Source: Pseudomonadota bacterium
Lineage (GTDB): Bacteria > Pseudomonadota > Gammaproteobacteria > Burkholderiales > Burkholderiaceae_B
NCBI GenBank assembly: GCA_023423975.1
Contig: JAFAEO010000043.1
Span: forward strand, 123,451 to 187,450
Direction of reading: 5' to 3'
DNA: 64,000 nucleotides
The position numbers and the translations under genes are program-made. The stretch's first letter is position 1; each line of letters starts with the position of its first letter. The notes beneath the pieces are model-generated. The model had not been told where the DNA came from. It made no database searches and saw nothing but the letters and a program-made list of their open reading frames with translations. Below, piece by piece: positions 17,530-27,007 of the stretch.

Positions 17530-17628
17530 ATGTGCCTTCTGCCCGCTATCCGCAACTCGGTCTAGCCGTAACCCGGAAGGTATACCTGCATCTCAAAGGG
17601 TGAAACACCCACAACGGTGAAGCGATTT

Positions 17629-20505
17629 ATGACGACGGAAACTGAAAAAAAATCTACCTCTTATTTATTTGGGAGTAATGCTCCCTATGTTGAAGAACTG
17701 TACGAAGAGTACCTGGCCAATCCGGCTGCCGTGGGGGACCACTGGCGCGACTATTTCGATCAGCTTCAGCACGCACCCGCCACAGACGGGTCTCAAAGTA
17801 CCCGCGACCAGAGCCACTATTCTGTTGTCACCTCCTTTGCCCAGCGCGCCAAGGCCAATGCCTTTGCCCAGGCTGCAAGGGGAGGTATGCCGACCCTGGA
17901 AGTGGCCAGCAAACAGCTTCATGTCCAGTCATTAATCGCTGCCTACCGCACCCTGGGGGTGCGCTGGGCCGAGCTTGATCCGTTGAAACGCCGCGAACGC
18001 CCTGAAATTCCGGAACTCGATCCCGCTTTTTACGGTCTGACCGAGGCCGATCTGGATCAGGTGTACTCTGCCACCAATACTTATTTCACGAAACAGGGCA
18101 CCATGACCTTGCGTGAAATTCTCAATTCCCTGCGTGACACCTATTGCGGCGCCGTCGGCGCCGAGTTCATGCACATGTCCGATCCCAAGGCCAAGCGCTG
18201 GGTCCAGGAACGCCTGGAGTCCACCCATGCCAACGGCTCTTTTGATGGCGATACCAAGAAACGCATTCTGCAGCAACTGACCGAAGCCGAAGGGCTGGAG
18301 CGTTTTCTGCACACCAAATATGTAGGCCAGAAGCGCTTTTCACTCGAGGGTGGCGAGAGCTTTATCGCCGCTATGGACGAGGTTGTCAATCACGCCGGTG
18401 ATCTGGGCGTTCAGGAAATTATCGTGGGCATGGCTCACCGTGGCCGCCTGAACATGCTGGTCAATATCATGGGCAAAATGCCCGGCGACCTGTTTGCCGA
18501 GTTTGAAGGCAAGCATGCCGAAGGCCTGACCGATGGCGATGTGAAATATCACAACGGTTTTTCCAGTGACCTGTCCACCCGCGGTGGTCCGGTTCATCTT
18601 TCCCTGGCATTTAACCCCTCGCATCTGGAAATTGTTAATCCGGTTGTGGAAGGCAGTGTGCGGGCCCGTCAGGAACGCCGCGCCGATCCTTTGGGGCAGC
18701 AAGTATTGCCCGTGCTGGTGCACGGTGACGCAGCCTTTGCTGGCCAGGGCGTGGTCATGGAAACGCTCAATATGGCGCAGACACGCGGCTATGGCACCGG
18801 CGGTACACTGCATATTGTGATCAACAACCAGATCGGCTTTACCACATCTGATCCGCGCGACTCACGTTCAACGCTTTACTGTACCGATGTGGTCAAAATG
18901 ATCGAAGCGCCGGTCTTCCACGTGAATGCTGACGACCCTGAAGCCGTGGTGTTCGCAACGCGCCTGGCGCTGGACTACCGCATGGAGTTCAATCACGACG
19001 TGGTCGTGGATATTATCTGCTACCGGAAACTGGGGCATAACGAGCAGGATACGCCGTCGCTGACGCAGCCGCTTATGTACAAGAGCATTGGCGCGCACCC
19101 AGGCACACGCAAAATCTACGCAGACAAGCTGACCACCCAGGGTGTATTGGCCGAAGGCGAAGGCGAAGAGTTCGTCAAGAATTATCGCCGGCTCATGGAA
19201 GATGGTCAGAAAACCGTCGAGCCTGTTCTGACCGACTACAAAAACAAATATTCCATCGACTGGACGCCGTTTCTGGGCGCCAAGTGGACCGATAGCGCCG
19301 ATACGGCGGTGCCGCTAGCCGAGCTCAAACGCATCGGCGAGCGCATTACTACGATACCCGACTCCTTTACGCCGCACAATCTGGTGAAAAAACTGCTGGC
19401 CGATCGCCGTGCAATGGCAATGGGCGAGCAGAACCTTGACTGGGGTATGGGCGAACACCTGGCGTTTGCAACGCTGGTGGCGTCGGGCTATACCATCCGT
19501 ATTACCGGCCAGGATTCCGGACGCGGCACCTTCACACACCGTCACTCTGTACTGCATGACCAGAAACGTGAGCGCTGGAACGACGGCACCTATATTCCGC
19601 TGCAGAATGTCTCTGATTCCCAGGCGCCGTTCACGGTCATCGATTCGGTGCTATCTGAAGAAGCAGTACTGGGTTTTGAGTATGGTTATTCCTGCTCCGA
19701 GCCCAACACGCTGGTGATCTGGGAAGCGCAGTTCGGCGATTTCGTCAACGGTGCGCAGGTTGTAATCGACCAGTTCATCAGTTCAGGCGAAGCCAAATGG
19801 GGACGCCAGTCCGGCTTGACGCTGATGCTGCCGCATGGCTACGAAGGTCAGGGACCAGAGCACTCTTCGGCACGCATTGAACGCTTCCTGCAACTGTGCG
19901 CCGACCATAACATGCAGTGCGTACAGCCGACGAATGCCGCGCAGATTTTCCATCTGCTGCGTCGTCAGATGATTCGGCCATTCCGCAAGCCGCTGGTGAT
20001 CTTTACGCCGAAATCACTGCTGCGTAACAAGGACGCAACGTCGCCATTGAGCGATCTGGCGTCCGGCGAGTTCCATCCTATCCTGGGCGAAATCGACAGC
20101 AACCTTGACGGCAAGAAAGTCAAGCGCGTATTGGTGTGCTCAGGCAAGGTTTACTATGATCTGATGAACGCACGCAAGGAACGGGATGCCGATCATGTTG
20201 CGATCCTGCGGGTAGAGCAGCTGTATCCGTTTGCGCACAAGTCGTTTGCCAGTGAACTGGCCAAGTATCCGAATGCGACGGAAGTCGTATGGGTACAGGA
20301 CGAGCCCCAGAATCAGGGACCATGGTTCTATATCCAGCACCACCTGTATGAAGACATGTCTTCCGGACAGCGCCTGGGTTATGCCGGACGTACTGCTTCG
20401 TCCTCGCCTGCGGTTGGCTATATGGCCAAGCATATTGAGCAGCAAAAGGCCTTGGTGGAACAGGCTTTCGCGCCCAAGCTCAAAGGGTTCATTCTGACCA
20501 AGTAA
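17629..20505 (+). CDS. odhA: 2-oxoglutarate dehydrogenase E1 component
   Basis: From the ATG at 17629 the protein has 958 residues; GGTGAAG six bases before this ATG supports it over the in-frame GTG at 17617. The N-terminal E2-binding segment (SYLFGSNAPYVEELYEEYLANP) is present. Thiamine diphosphate site motifs include IIVGMAHRGRLNMLVNIMGK, VHGDAAFAGQGVVMETLN and YRKLGHNEQDTPSLTQP. The C-terminal region has LPHGYEGQGPEHSSARIERFLQL. It decarboxylates 2-oxoglutarate and transfers succinyl to the lipoyl E2. It is followed by odhB and lpdA, completing the complex. Also called sucA. Confidence 0.97.
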   Translation: MTTETEKKSTSYLFGSNAPYVEELYEEYLANPAAVGDHWRDYFDQLQHAPATDGSQSTRDQSHYSVVTSFAQRAKANAFAQAARGGMPTLEVASKQLHVQSLIAAYRTLGVRWAELDPLKRRERPEIPELDPAFYGLTEADLDQVYSATNTYFTKQGTMTLREILNSLRDTYCGAVGAEFMHMSDPKAKRWVQERLESTHANGSFDGDTKKRILQQLTEAEGLERFLHTKYVGQKRFSLEGGESFIAAMDEVVNHAGDLGVQEIIVGMAHRGRLNMLVNIMGKMPGDLFAEFEGKHAEGLTDGDVKYHNGFSSDLSTRGGPVHLSLAFNPSHLEIVNPVVEGSVRARQERRADPLGQQVLPVLVHGDAAFAGQGVVMETLNMAQTRGYGTGGTLHIVINNQIGFTTSDPRDSRSTLYCTDVVKMIEAPVFHVNADDPEAVVFATRLALDYRMEFNHDVVVDIICYRKLGHNEQDTPSLTQPLMYKSIGAHPGTRKIYADKLTTQGVLAEGEGEEFVKNYRRLMEDGQKTVEPVLTDYKNKYSIDWTPFLGAKWTDSADTAVPLAELKRIGERITTIPDSFTPHNLVKKLLADRRAMAMGEQNLDWGMGEHLAFATLVASGYTIRITGQDSGRGTFTHRHSVLHDQKRERWNDGTYIPLQNVSDSQAPFTVIDSVLSEEAVLGFEYGYSCSEPNTLVIWEAQFGDFVNGAQVVIDQFISSGEAKWGRQSGLTLMLPHGYEGQGPEHSSARIERFLQLCADHNMQCVQPTNAAQIFHLLRRQMIRPFRKPLVIFTPKSLLRNKDATSPLSDLASGEFHPILGEIDSNLDGKKVKRVLVCSGKVYYDLMNARKERDADHVAILRVEQLYPFAHKSFASELAKYPNATEVVWVQDEPQNQGPWFYIQHHLYEDMSSGQRLGYAGRTASSSPAVGYMAKHIEQQKALVEQAFAPKLKGFILTK

Positions 20506-20538
20506 GCGGTCTAATTACAATTTTACGGATTATCGAAA

Positions 20539-21780
20539 ATGGCTATTATTGACGTTGTAGTTCCTCAGCTCTCCGAATCGATCTCAGAGGCGTCCCTGCT
20601 TGAGTGGAAAAAGAAAGTAGGCGAAGCTGTAACTCAGGATGAAACCCTGATCGAAGTCGAAACCGACAAGGTCGTTCTGGAAGTGCCTGCACCGGCCAGT
20701 GGCGTGTTAACTGAAATCGCCCAGGGCGATGGCAGTACGGTCACTTCGGGCCAGTTGCTGGCAAAAATTGACACCGAGGCAAAAGCCGGTGCAACTGCTC
20801 CTGAAGCGGCTGCTGCTGCGCCCGCCGCTCAGCCGGCTGCTGCCGAGCCTGCCAAGGCCGAAGCCGCTCCAGCCAAGGCTGCCGAAGCCAGCAAAGGCAG
20901 TGCAGGTGTTGCATCGCCTGCCGCCAGCAAAATCCTGTCGGAAAAAGGCATTGCTGCGGGTGACGTAGCCGGTTCCGGTCGTGACGGTCGTGTGACCAAG
21001 GCCGATGCCGCTGCTGCTTCTGCCAAACCGGCAGCGCCTGCCGCCGCTGCTGCCGCTCCAGCCAGCCTGTCTCTGGACGGCCGTCCGGAACAGCGTGTGC
21101 CTATGACGCGTCTGCGCGCGCGTATTGCCGAGCGTCTGATTCAGTCCCAGCAGGAAAACGCCATTCTTACGACTTTCAACGAAGTCAACATGAAGGCCGT
21201 GATTGATCTGCGCAATGCCTACAAAGATCGCTTTGAAAAAGAGCACGGTGTGAAACTGGGCTTCATGTCCTTTTTCGTCAAGGCTGCGGTTGCCGCACTG
21301 AAAAAATATCCATTGCTCAACGCTTCTGTTGATGGCAAAGATATCATCTATCACGGTTACTTCGATATCGGTATCGCGGTCAGCAGCCCACGCGGTCTGG
21401 TCGTACCTATCGTACGCAATGCAGACCAGTTGTCTTTTGCCGAAATCGAAAAAACCATTGCCGATTATGGTGTTAAAGCCCGCGAAGGTAAAATCAGCCT
21501 GGAAGACCTGACTGGTGGTACCTTCTCTATTTCCAACGGTGGTGTCTTCGGTTCCATGCTGTCCACCCCCATCATCAACCCGCCACAGTCTGCCATCCTG
21601 GGCGTACACGCCACCAAGGATCGCCCTGTTGTAGAAAATGGTCAGGTGGTTATCCGTCCGATCAACTTCCTGGCCATGTCATACGATCACCGTATCATTG
21701 ACGGCCGCGAAGCGGTTCTGGGTCTGGTTGCCATGAAAGAGGCGCTGGAAGATCCACAGCGCCTGCTGCTGGAACTGTAA
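20539..21780 (+). CDS. odhB: Dihydrolipoyl succinyltransferase (E2 of 2-oxoglutarate dehydrogenase)
   Basis: The protein has 413 residues. The lipoyl domain (residues 1-77) carries the lipoylated lysine K44 in EVETDKVVLEVPAP. An Ala/Pro/Glu-rich linker follows (about 80-125), then the E1/E3-binding domain (ASPAASKILSEKGIAAGDVAG, about 130-160), a second Ala linker, and the catalytic domain ending in SYDHRIIDGREAVLG with its active-site His and Asp. It moves succinyl groups to CoA. It lies 33 bases after odhA. Also called sucB. Confidence 0.97.
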   Translation: MAIIDVVVPQLSESISEASLLEWKKKVGEAVTQDETLIEVETDKVVLEVPAPASGVLTEIAQGDGSTVTSGQLLAKIDTEAKAGATAPEAAAAAPAAQPAAAEPAKAEAAPAKAAEASKGSAGVASPAASKILSEKGIAAGDVAGSGRDGRVTKADAAAASAKPAAPAAAAAAPASLSLDGRPEQRVPMTRLRARIAERLIQSQQENAILTTFNEVNMKAVIDLRNAYKDRFEKEHGVKLGFMSFFVKAAVAALKKYPLLNASVDGKDIIYHGYFDIGIAVSSPRGLVVPIVRNADQLSFAEIEKTIADYGVKAREGKISLEDLTGGTFSISNGGVFGSMLSTPIINPPQSAILGVHATKDRPVVENGQVVIRPINFLAMSYDHRIIDGREAVLGLVAMKEALEDPQRLLLEL

Positions 21781-21796
21781 TCGACGCAGTCTGAAT

Positions 21797-21823
21797 GCGC
21801 CCCTTCGCGGGGCGCGCGTTTTT
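21797..21823 (+). terminator. Terminator-like hairpin between odhB and lpdA
   Basis: GCGCCCC (21797-21803), loop TTCGC, GGGGCGC (21809-21815), then GCGTTTTT. The stem is strong, the T tract is short and offset by three bases. Probably a partial terminator that sets lpdA level relative to odhAB. Confidence 0.5.
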
Positions 21824-21870
21824 CATAGGATGCGTCAACGCATCTGCTCTATCGAAATCAAGAGAAAATT

Positions 21871-23301
21871 ATGTCTTCACAATTTGACGTTGTCGTAATT
21901 GGTGCCGGCCCTGGCGGCTACATTGCAGCGATCCGTGCTGCGCAGCTGGGCAAGAAAGTCGCGTGTATTGATGCCTGGGCTGATGATGCCGGCAATCCCA
22001 AGCCCGGCGGCACTTGCACCAATGTCGGCTGCATTCCGTCCAAAGCCCTGCTGCAATCGTCCGAGCATTTTGAACAGGCCAACCACCATTTTGCCGAGCA
22101 CGGCATTGAAGTGGGCAGTGTCAAGCTCAAGCTGGATGCCATGATCGGTCGCAAGGACACGGTTGTCAAACAGAACAACGACGGTATTTTATATTTGTTC
22201 AAAAAGAACAAAGTCACGTTCTTCTCCGGCGTCGGCGCGTTCGATGGCAAGGCCGAAGATGGCAGCTGGAAAATCAGCGTCACTGGCAAGAAAGCGGACA
22301 GTCTGACCGCGACCCATGTGATCGTGGCCACCGGTTCGGTCGCTCGCGCCTTGCCTGATCTGCCGTTTGACGAAAAACAGATTCTGTCCAATGACGGGGC
22401 CCTGCGTATTGCCGGCGTACCCAAGAAGCTGGGCGTGATTGGCGCGGGTGTGATCGGTCTGGAAATGGGTAGCGTCTGGCGTCGTCTGGGCGCGGAAGTG
22501 ACCATCCTGGAAGCCATGCCCGAATTTCTGGCTGCCGCCGACGTTCAGGTGGCCAAGGAAGCGCAGAAGGCATTTGCCAAACAGGGCCTGAAAATTGAAA
22601 CCGGCGTTAAAATCGGCGAGATCAAATCCACAGCCAAGACCATCACCGTACCGTATACCGACGCCAAAGGTGCAGAACAGTCGCTTGCCGTAGACAAGCT
22701 GATTGTCTCCATTGGCCGGGTGCCTTTTACCGGCAACCTGAACGCGGACAGCGTTGGCCTGCAACTGGACGAGCGTGGTTTTATTAGCGTTAATGAAGAG
22801 TGCAAGACCAACCTGCCGAACGTCTGGGCGGTGGGCGATGTAGTGCGCGGTCCGATGCTGGCGCATAAGGCCGAAGAAGAGGGTGTTGCCGTTGCCGAGC
22901 GCATTGCCGGTCAGCATGGTCATGTCAACTTCGATACCATTCCCTGGGTGATCTATACTTCTCCGGAAATTGCATGGGTCGGTAAAACCGAGCAGCAATT
23001 GAAGGCAGAAAAACGCGAAATCCGCACAGGCAGTTTTCCGTTCCTGGCCAACGGCCGCGCCCGTGCTTTGGGCGACACGACCGGCTTTGCCAAGGTGATT
23101 GCCGATGCCAAGACAGATGAAGTGCTGGGCGTGCATATTATTGGCCCCATGGCGTCCGAATTGATTGCCGAAGCCGTTACCATCATGGAATTCAAAGGCG
23201 CCGCTGAAGATATTGCGCGTATTTGCCATGCGCACCCAACCTTGTCCGAAGCGCTGAAGGAAGCCGCACTGGCCGTTGATAAACGTGCCCTGAACTTCTG
23301 A
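21871..23301 (+). CDS. lpdA: Dihydrolipoyl dehydrogenase (E3)
   Basis: The protein has 476 residues. FAD loop VVVIGAGPGGYIAAI at residues 7-21; redox-active disulfide C49-C54 in GGTCTNVGCIPSKALL; NAD-binding GVIGAGVIGLEMGSVWRRLG; C-terminal dimer-interface His-Glu in HAHPTLSEALKEAA. It reoxidises dihydrolipoyl groups of E2 and makes NADH. It follows odhB by 90 bases, containing a terminator-like hairpin. It may also serve other 2-oxoacid dehydrogenases such as the E1 at 59147-61858. Confidence 0.97.
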   Translation: MSSQFDVVVIGAGPGGYIAAIRAAQLGKKVACIDAWADDAGNPKPGGTCTNVGCIPSKALLQSSEHFEQANHHFAEHGIEVGSVKLKLDAMIGRKDTVVKQNNDGILYLFKKNKVTFFSGVGAFDGKAEDGSWKISVTGKKADSLTATHVIVATGSVARALPDLPFDEKQILSNDGALRIAGVPKKLGVIGAGVIGLEMGSVWRRLGAEVTILEAMPEFLAAADVQVAKEAQKAFAKQGLKIETGVKIGEIKSTAKTITVPYTDAKGAEQSLAVDKLIVSIGRVPFTGNLNADSVGLQLDERGFISVNEECKTNLPNVWAVGDVVRGPMLAHKAEEEGVAVAERIAGQHGHVNFDTIPWVIYTSPEIAWVGKTEQQLKAEKREIRTGSFPFLANGRARALGDTTGFAKVIADAKTDEVLGVHIIGPMASELIAEAVTIMEFKGAAEDIARICHAHPTLSEALKEAALAVDKRALNF

Positions 23302-23386
23302 TCGGCAGCACCATGTTGAATACGGCAAGGGCACCAGTTTTGACCGGTGCCGGCCGTCAGCCTGATATTTCTGTATCGGACAATCC

Positions 23387-23405
23387 GGGGTGCCACTGGC
23401 ACCCC
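23387..23405. repeat. Small perfect hairpin between lpdA and zapE
   Basis: GGGGTGCC, loop ACT, GGCACCCC. There is no T tract, so it is at best a weak or factor-assisted terminator or an RNA-stabilising element at the lpdA 3' end. Confidence 0.4.
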
Positions 23406-23515
23406 GGCCTGTTCCTGCGGTACCACCGTATCGGTCTGCCTGCCCGGGTAGGGCGCGCCGCTGTCAGCTGGCGATTCCTGCCATCCATCCGAATTGATTC
23501 CAATCGACCTGCTTC

Positions 23516-24607
23516 ATGAACGTACTGCAATATTACGAAAAGACCCTTGCTGAGCGCGGCTATCGGGCCGATGAGGCCCAGCAGCGGGCCATTGCGCGCC
23601 TGCAGGTTTTTGCCGACGAACTGGTTACTTACCAGCAGGAGCTGGGCAAACCCTTCCGGCGGTTTTTCCGTAAACCCGAGCCGCCGCGCGGCGTGTACAT
23701 GTGGGGCGGGGTCGGCCGCGGCAAAAGTTTTTTGATGGATTCGTTCTTCATGACGGTGCAGATCGAACAGAAGACGCGGATCCATTTTCATGAGTTTATG
23801 CGCAGCGTGCACCACCAGTTGCAGGCGCTGCGCGGCAAGAGCGATCCGCTGGACGAAGTGGCGCGCATCATCAGCGACAAGTACAAGCTGATCTGCTTTG
23901 ATGAGTTCCACGTCTCGGATATTGCAGATGCCATGATTCTATACAAGCTGCTGCTCAATCTGTTTGACAATGGCACCAGCTTTGTCATGACCTCCAATTA
24001 TGAGCCCTCGACGTTGTATCCCGATGGCTTGCACCGTGACCGGATTTTGCCGGCCATCGCCCTGATCCAGAAACGCATGGATGTGGTCAATGTGGACACG
24101 GGCGTCGATTATCGTCAGCGAACGCTGGAGCAGGTACGCATGTACCTGACGCCACTCAACGAGGATACGCAGGCGCAGTTGCAGCAGGCGTTTGACAGCC
24201 TGGCCGAAACGGCGCCCCAGGACACCGATTTGCATATCGAGAACCGGGTCATCCGGGCTGTGGCAGTCGCCGGATCGGTGGTATGGTTCAGTTTTGCGCA
24301 GCTGTGCGGTGGGCCGCGCTCGCAAAATGACTATCTGGAACTGGCCAATCGCTATCAGACAATCATCCTTTCCGACGTACCCCGCATGATGCCCCGGCAC
24401 TCGTCCGAGGCCCGGCGTTTTACCTGGCTGATCGATGTCCTGTATGATCACCATGTCAAGCTGATCATGTCGGCAGAATGCCCTCCCGAGGAACTGTATA
24501 CCGAAGGGGTGCTGGCCAACGAATTTCATCGGACCGTCTCCCGTATTACCGAAATGCAGTCCAGGGAGTACCTTGAGTCTGAAAGACGATTGTCGGTGAA
24601 ACTTTAA
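23516..24607 (+). CDS. zapE: Cell division protein ZapE (AFG1-like ATPase)
   Basis: The protein has 363 residues. Walker A is GGVGRGKSFLMDSFF (about residues 63-77) and Walker B is LICFDEFHVSDIADAMILYKLL, the distinctive AFG1/ZapE form. The start MNVLQYYEKTLAERGY and the sensor region VMTSNYEPSTLYPDGLHRDRILPAI fit the family. ZapE destabilises FtsZ filaments during late constriction; mitochondrial AFG1 proteins act in protein quality control. It lies about 215 bases after lpdA and 24 bases before trpS, so it may be cotranscribed with trpS. Confidence 0.93.
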   Translation: MNVLQYYEKTLAERGYRADEAQQRAIARLQVFADELVTYQQELGKPFRRFFRKPEPPRGVYMWGGVGRGKSFLMDSFFMTVQIEQKTRIHFHEFMRSVHHQLQALRGKSDPLDEVARIISDKYKLICFDEFHVSDIADAMILYKLLLNLFDNGTSFVMTSNYEPSTLYPDGLHRDRILPAIALIQKRMDVVNVDTGVDYRQRTLEQVRMYLTPLNEDTQAQLQQAFDSLAETAPQDTDLHIENRVIRAVAVAGSVVWFSFAQLCGGPRSQNDYLELANRYQTIILSDVPRMMPRHSSEARRFTWLIDVLYDHHVKLIMSAECPPEELYTEGVLANEFHRTVSRITEMQSREYLESERRLSVKL

Positions 24608-24631
24608 TACTATTGCAGTTGGAATGAGAAT

Positions 24632-26038
24632 ATGAGTGCTGAACAAACCTCCCTGGCCAATGGCGCAAGCCGCAATGTGCGCGTATTGACCGGCATTACC
24701 ACATCCGGAACGCCGCACCTGGGCAATTATGCGGGCGCGATCCGGCCGGCCGTTGCGGCCAGCCGCCAGCCCAATGTCGACGCCTTCTTTTTTCTGGCCG
24801 ACTATCATGCACTGATCAAATGTGATGATCCGCTACGCGTGGCCAGCTCGCGCCTGGAAATTGCCGCAACCTGGCTTGCCGCCGGGCTGGATCCAGACAA
24901 GGTTACTTTCTATCGCCAATCGGATGTGCCGGAAATTCCGGAGTTAAGCTGGATCCTCACGTGCGTTACACCCAAGGGTCTGATGAATCGCGCCCATGCT
25001 TACAAGGCATCGGTGGACCAGAATGTGGCCCGTAGCGTTGAGCCCGATGACGGGGTGAATATGGGGCTGTTTTCTTACCCTGTATTGATGGCCGCCGATA
25101 TTCTGATGTTCAACGCCAACCGTGTGCCGGTTGGCCGGGACCAGATTCAGCATCTGGAAATGGCGCGTGATATCGCACAACGCTTTAATCATCAGTACGG
25201 GGCAGGGCGGGATTACTTCGTGCTGCCCGATGTACAGATTGACGATGATGTGGCTACGCTGCCCGGTCTGGACGGCCGTAAAATGTCCAAAAGTTACAAC
25301 AACACCATTCCGCTGTTCGAAGGGGGCGCCAAGGCATTGTCAAACGCCATTGCGCGCATCGTGACCGACTCGCGCGCGCCAGGTGAAGCCAAGGATGCCG
25401 ACGCGTCCCATCTGTTTCTGATTTACAAGGCGTTTGCAACGCCTCAGGACACCGAAGACTTCCGGCGCGAACTGGCCGAGGGCATGGGCTGGGGCGATGC
25501 CAAGAAAAAACTGGCCACACATTTGGAAACCATTCTGGCGCCGATGCGCGAGCAGTATTTGACCCTGATGGATAACCCCGAGCGGATTGAAGATATTCTG
25601 CAGTCAGGCGCTGACAAGGCGCGTAAGCTGGCAATTCCGTTCATGCAGCAAATTCGCGAAGCTGTAGGCTTGCGCAATGGAACACGGGTAAAAAGTGCGG
25701 TGCCGGTAAAAAAGAAAAGCGGCAAAGCGGCCAGGTTTATCAGTTTTCGTGATGAAGACGGCGCCTTCAGAAGCCGCCTGGTGTCGGCCGATGGCGATAC
25801 ACTGCTGCTGTCAGGCGCCTATGCGGAGCCCAAACAGGCCGGGCAGTTTGCATCGCAACTGCTGTCATTGGATCTGCGCGCGCTTATTCATCGCAATCCC
25901 GACTACAGTGTCACGGTGGTGCTCGATGAGCAGACGCTGGGTTCGAGTCCGGCCATGCAATCGGATATGGAGCGCGAAGCGCTGATCGTGCGGCTGTTGC
26001 AGGCAGTGGAGTCGCTGGCGCCTGAGCGCAAGGCATAG
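24632..26038 (+). CDS. trpS: Tryptophanyl-tRNA synthetase with C-terminal YegP-like extension
   Basis: The protein has 468 residues, against about 330-350 for ordinary bacterial TrpS. The HIGH-type motif is TPHLGNYAGAI (residues 27-37) and the KMSKS motif lies near residue 217. The class I synthetase ends about residue 345. After a basic linker (KKKSGKAARF) residues about 369-420 read FISFRDEDGAFRSRLVSADG, then LLLSGAYAEPKQAGQFASQLL, which resembles a DUF1508/YegP module. It charges tRNA-Trp. I infer that the extension is an added domain of unknown role; related beta-proteobacteria may share it. Confidence 0.95.
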   Translation: MSAEQTSLANGASRNVRVLTGITTSGTPHLGNYAGAIRPAVAASRQPNVDAFFFLADYHALIKCDDPLRVASSRLEIAATWLAAGLDPDKVTFYRQSDVPEIPELSWILTCVTPKGLMNRAHAYKASVDQNVARSVEPDDGVNMGLFSYPVLMAADILMFNANRVPVGRDQIQHLEMARDIAQRFNHQYGAGRDYFVLPDVQIDDDVATLPGLDGRKMSKSYNNTIPLFEGGAKALSNAIARIVTDSRAPGEAKDADASHLFLIYKAFATPQDTEDFRRELAEGMGWGDAKKKLATHLETILAPMREQYLTLMDNPERIEDILQSGADKARKLAIPFMQQIREAVGLRNGTRVKSAVPVKKKSGKAARFISFRDEDGAFRSRLVSADGDTLLLSGAYAEPKQAGQFASQLLSLDLRALIHRNPDYSVTVVLDEQTLGSSPAMQSDMEREALIVRLLQAVESLAPERKA

Positions 26039-26077
26039 TCTTCTGGCCGGATTGTTTGGTCATATGAGCTGGCAAGT

Positions 26078-26111
26078 AGCGGCAAGAGCAGGGATGCGCG
26101 AGCTTGCCGCT
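26078..26111. repeat. Inverted repeat between trpS and ddpX
   Basis: AGCGGCAAG (26078-26086) and CTTGCCGCT (26103-26111) form a nine-base perfect stem with a 16-base loop and no T tract. It lies 40 bases after the trpS stop and could be a 3'-end structure. Confidence 0.4.
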
Positions 26112-26211
26112 GCCGCCCTGGTTGCTCACGCATCCCATTCCCTATAAGATTTGCGGTAAGCGAAATCACGCAATGGCAATATTGCCTTCATTTTTCAGAC
26201 AGAGTCAGCAT

Positions 26212-26775
26212 ATGGATACCCGGGTGACCGACCACGATTTGCATATCATCAATGAAGCACAGTATGGCGTTGTCATTGATCTGGTGTATGCCGGCAGCAA
26301 TAACATCGCAGGGCGTATCGTGTACCAGACCGCCCAGTGCGCATTGCACAAGGATGCGGCGCCGTTATTGCTCCGGGCGTCGGCGCTGGCCCGTTCTGCC
26401 GGATATACCCTCAAGGTTTTCGACGGTTACCGGCCGCCAGCAGCGCAGCATATCTTCTGGTCGGCGCTGCCCGATGCCCAGTATGTTGCGGATCCGTCAC
26501 AGGGATCGCATCATTCGCGCGGTACGGCAGTAGATGTGACTTTGCTGGATGGGCACGGCGTCGAACTGGATATGGGCACGGGCTTTGACGCCATGGAAGA
26601 CGCGTCGCACCACGATTATGCAGATCTGCCCGCAGCGGTGCAGAAAAACCGGTTGCTTTTGCTGGGTATCATGCTGCATGCGGGTTTTCGGGGCATCAAG
26701 TCCGAATGGTGGCATTACGAATTGCCCAATTCAAGTGCTTACCCGATTATCGAAAGCACGCTGGTAACGGTATAG
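26212..26775 (+). CDS. ddpX: D-alanyl-D-alanine dipeptidase (VanX/DdpX type)
   Basis: From the ATG at 26212 the protein has 187 residues, close to DdpX; in-frame starts upstream (26104, 26173) would add residues that do not resemble the family. Zinc and catalytic residues are visible: VFDGYRPPAAQ (transition-state Arg), SHHSRGTAVDVTL (His and Asp ligands) and SEWWHYELP (catalytic Glu and His ligand). It cleaves D-Ala-D-Ala. The following genes encode a dipeptide ABC importer, matching the ddpXABCDF arrangement that salvages D-Ala-D-Ala from peptidoglycan. Lack of a signal peptide implies cytoplasmic action after import. Confidence 0.9.
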   Translation: MDTRVTDHDLHIINEAQYGVVIDLVYAGSNNIAGRIVYQTAQCALHKDAAPLLLRASALARSAGYTLKVFDGYRPPAAQHIFWSALPDAQYVADPSQGSHHSRGTAVDVTLLDGHGVELDMGTGFDAMEDASHHDYADLPAAVQKNRLLLLGIMLHAGFRGIKSEWWHYELPNSSAYPIIESTLVTV

Positions 26776-27007
26776 CAAGGCAGAGCGCAATAGAGCGATT
26801 CTGGTATAGGGATATATGACTATTTCCTATTCCAATTACATTTGCTAAGATTTGTCCTTCATGTGCAGGGGGCGTGTCCATTTTCATCTCCTGCATACCA
26901 GTCATTGTCGCCAATGCCTGTCAACCGCAATACCCTGGCGCAGTTTGCGCAGGTAGCGGCAATCAGGCCAGGCGCCTGTCATCAGGACAATCTACCGGAG
27001 CCTTACC

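Larger units (their letters stand above)
17006..17628. other. Long divergent intergenic region between maeB and odhA
   Basis: About 620 bases with no convincing gene on either strand. The frames that stay open here have atypical composition and no recognisable motif. The region holds the palindrome at 17026-17037 and a possible odhA promoter at 17501-17529. The rest may be an untranslated leader or further regulatory DNA. Confidence 0.5.

Noticed and set aside
17033..17620. Possible 195-residue protein upstream of odhA
   Set aside because: No motif, unusual composition, overlaps likely promoter DNA; treated as non-coding.
22189..23334. Long open frame (381 codons) on the minus strand
   Set aside because: Antisense to lpdA.
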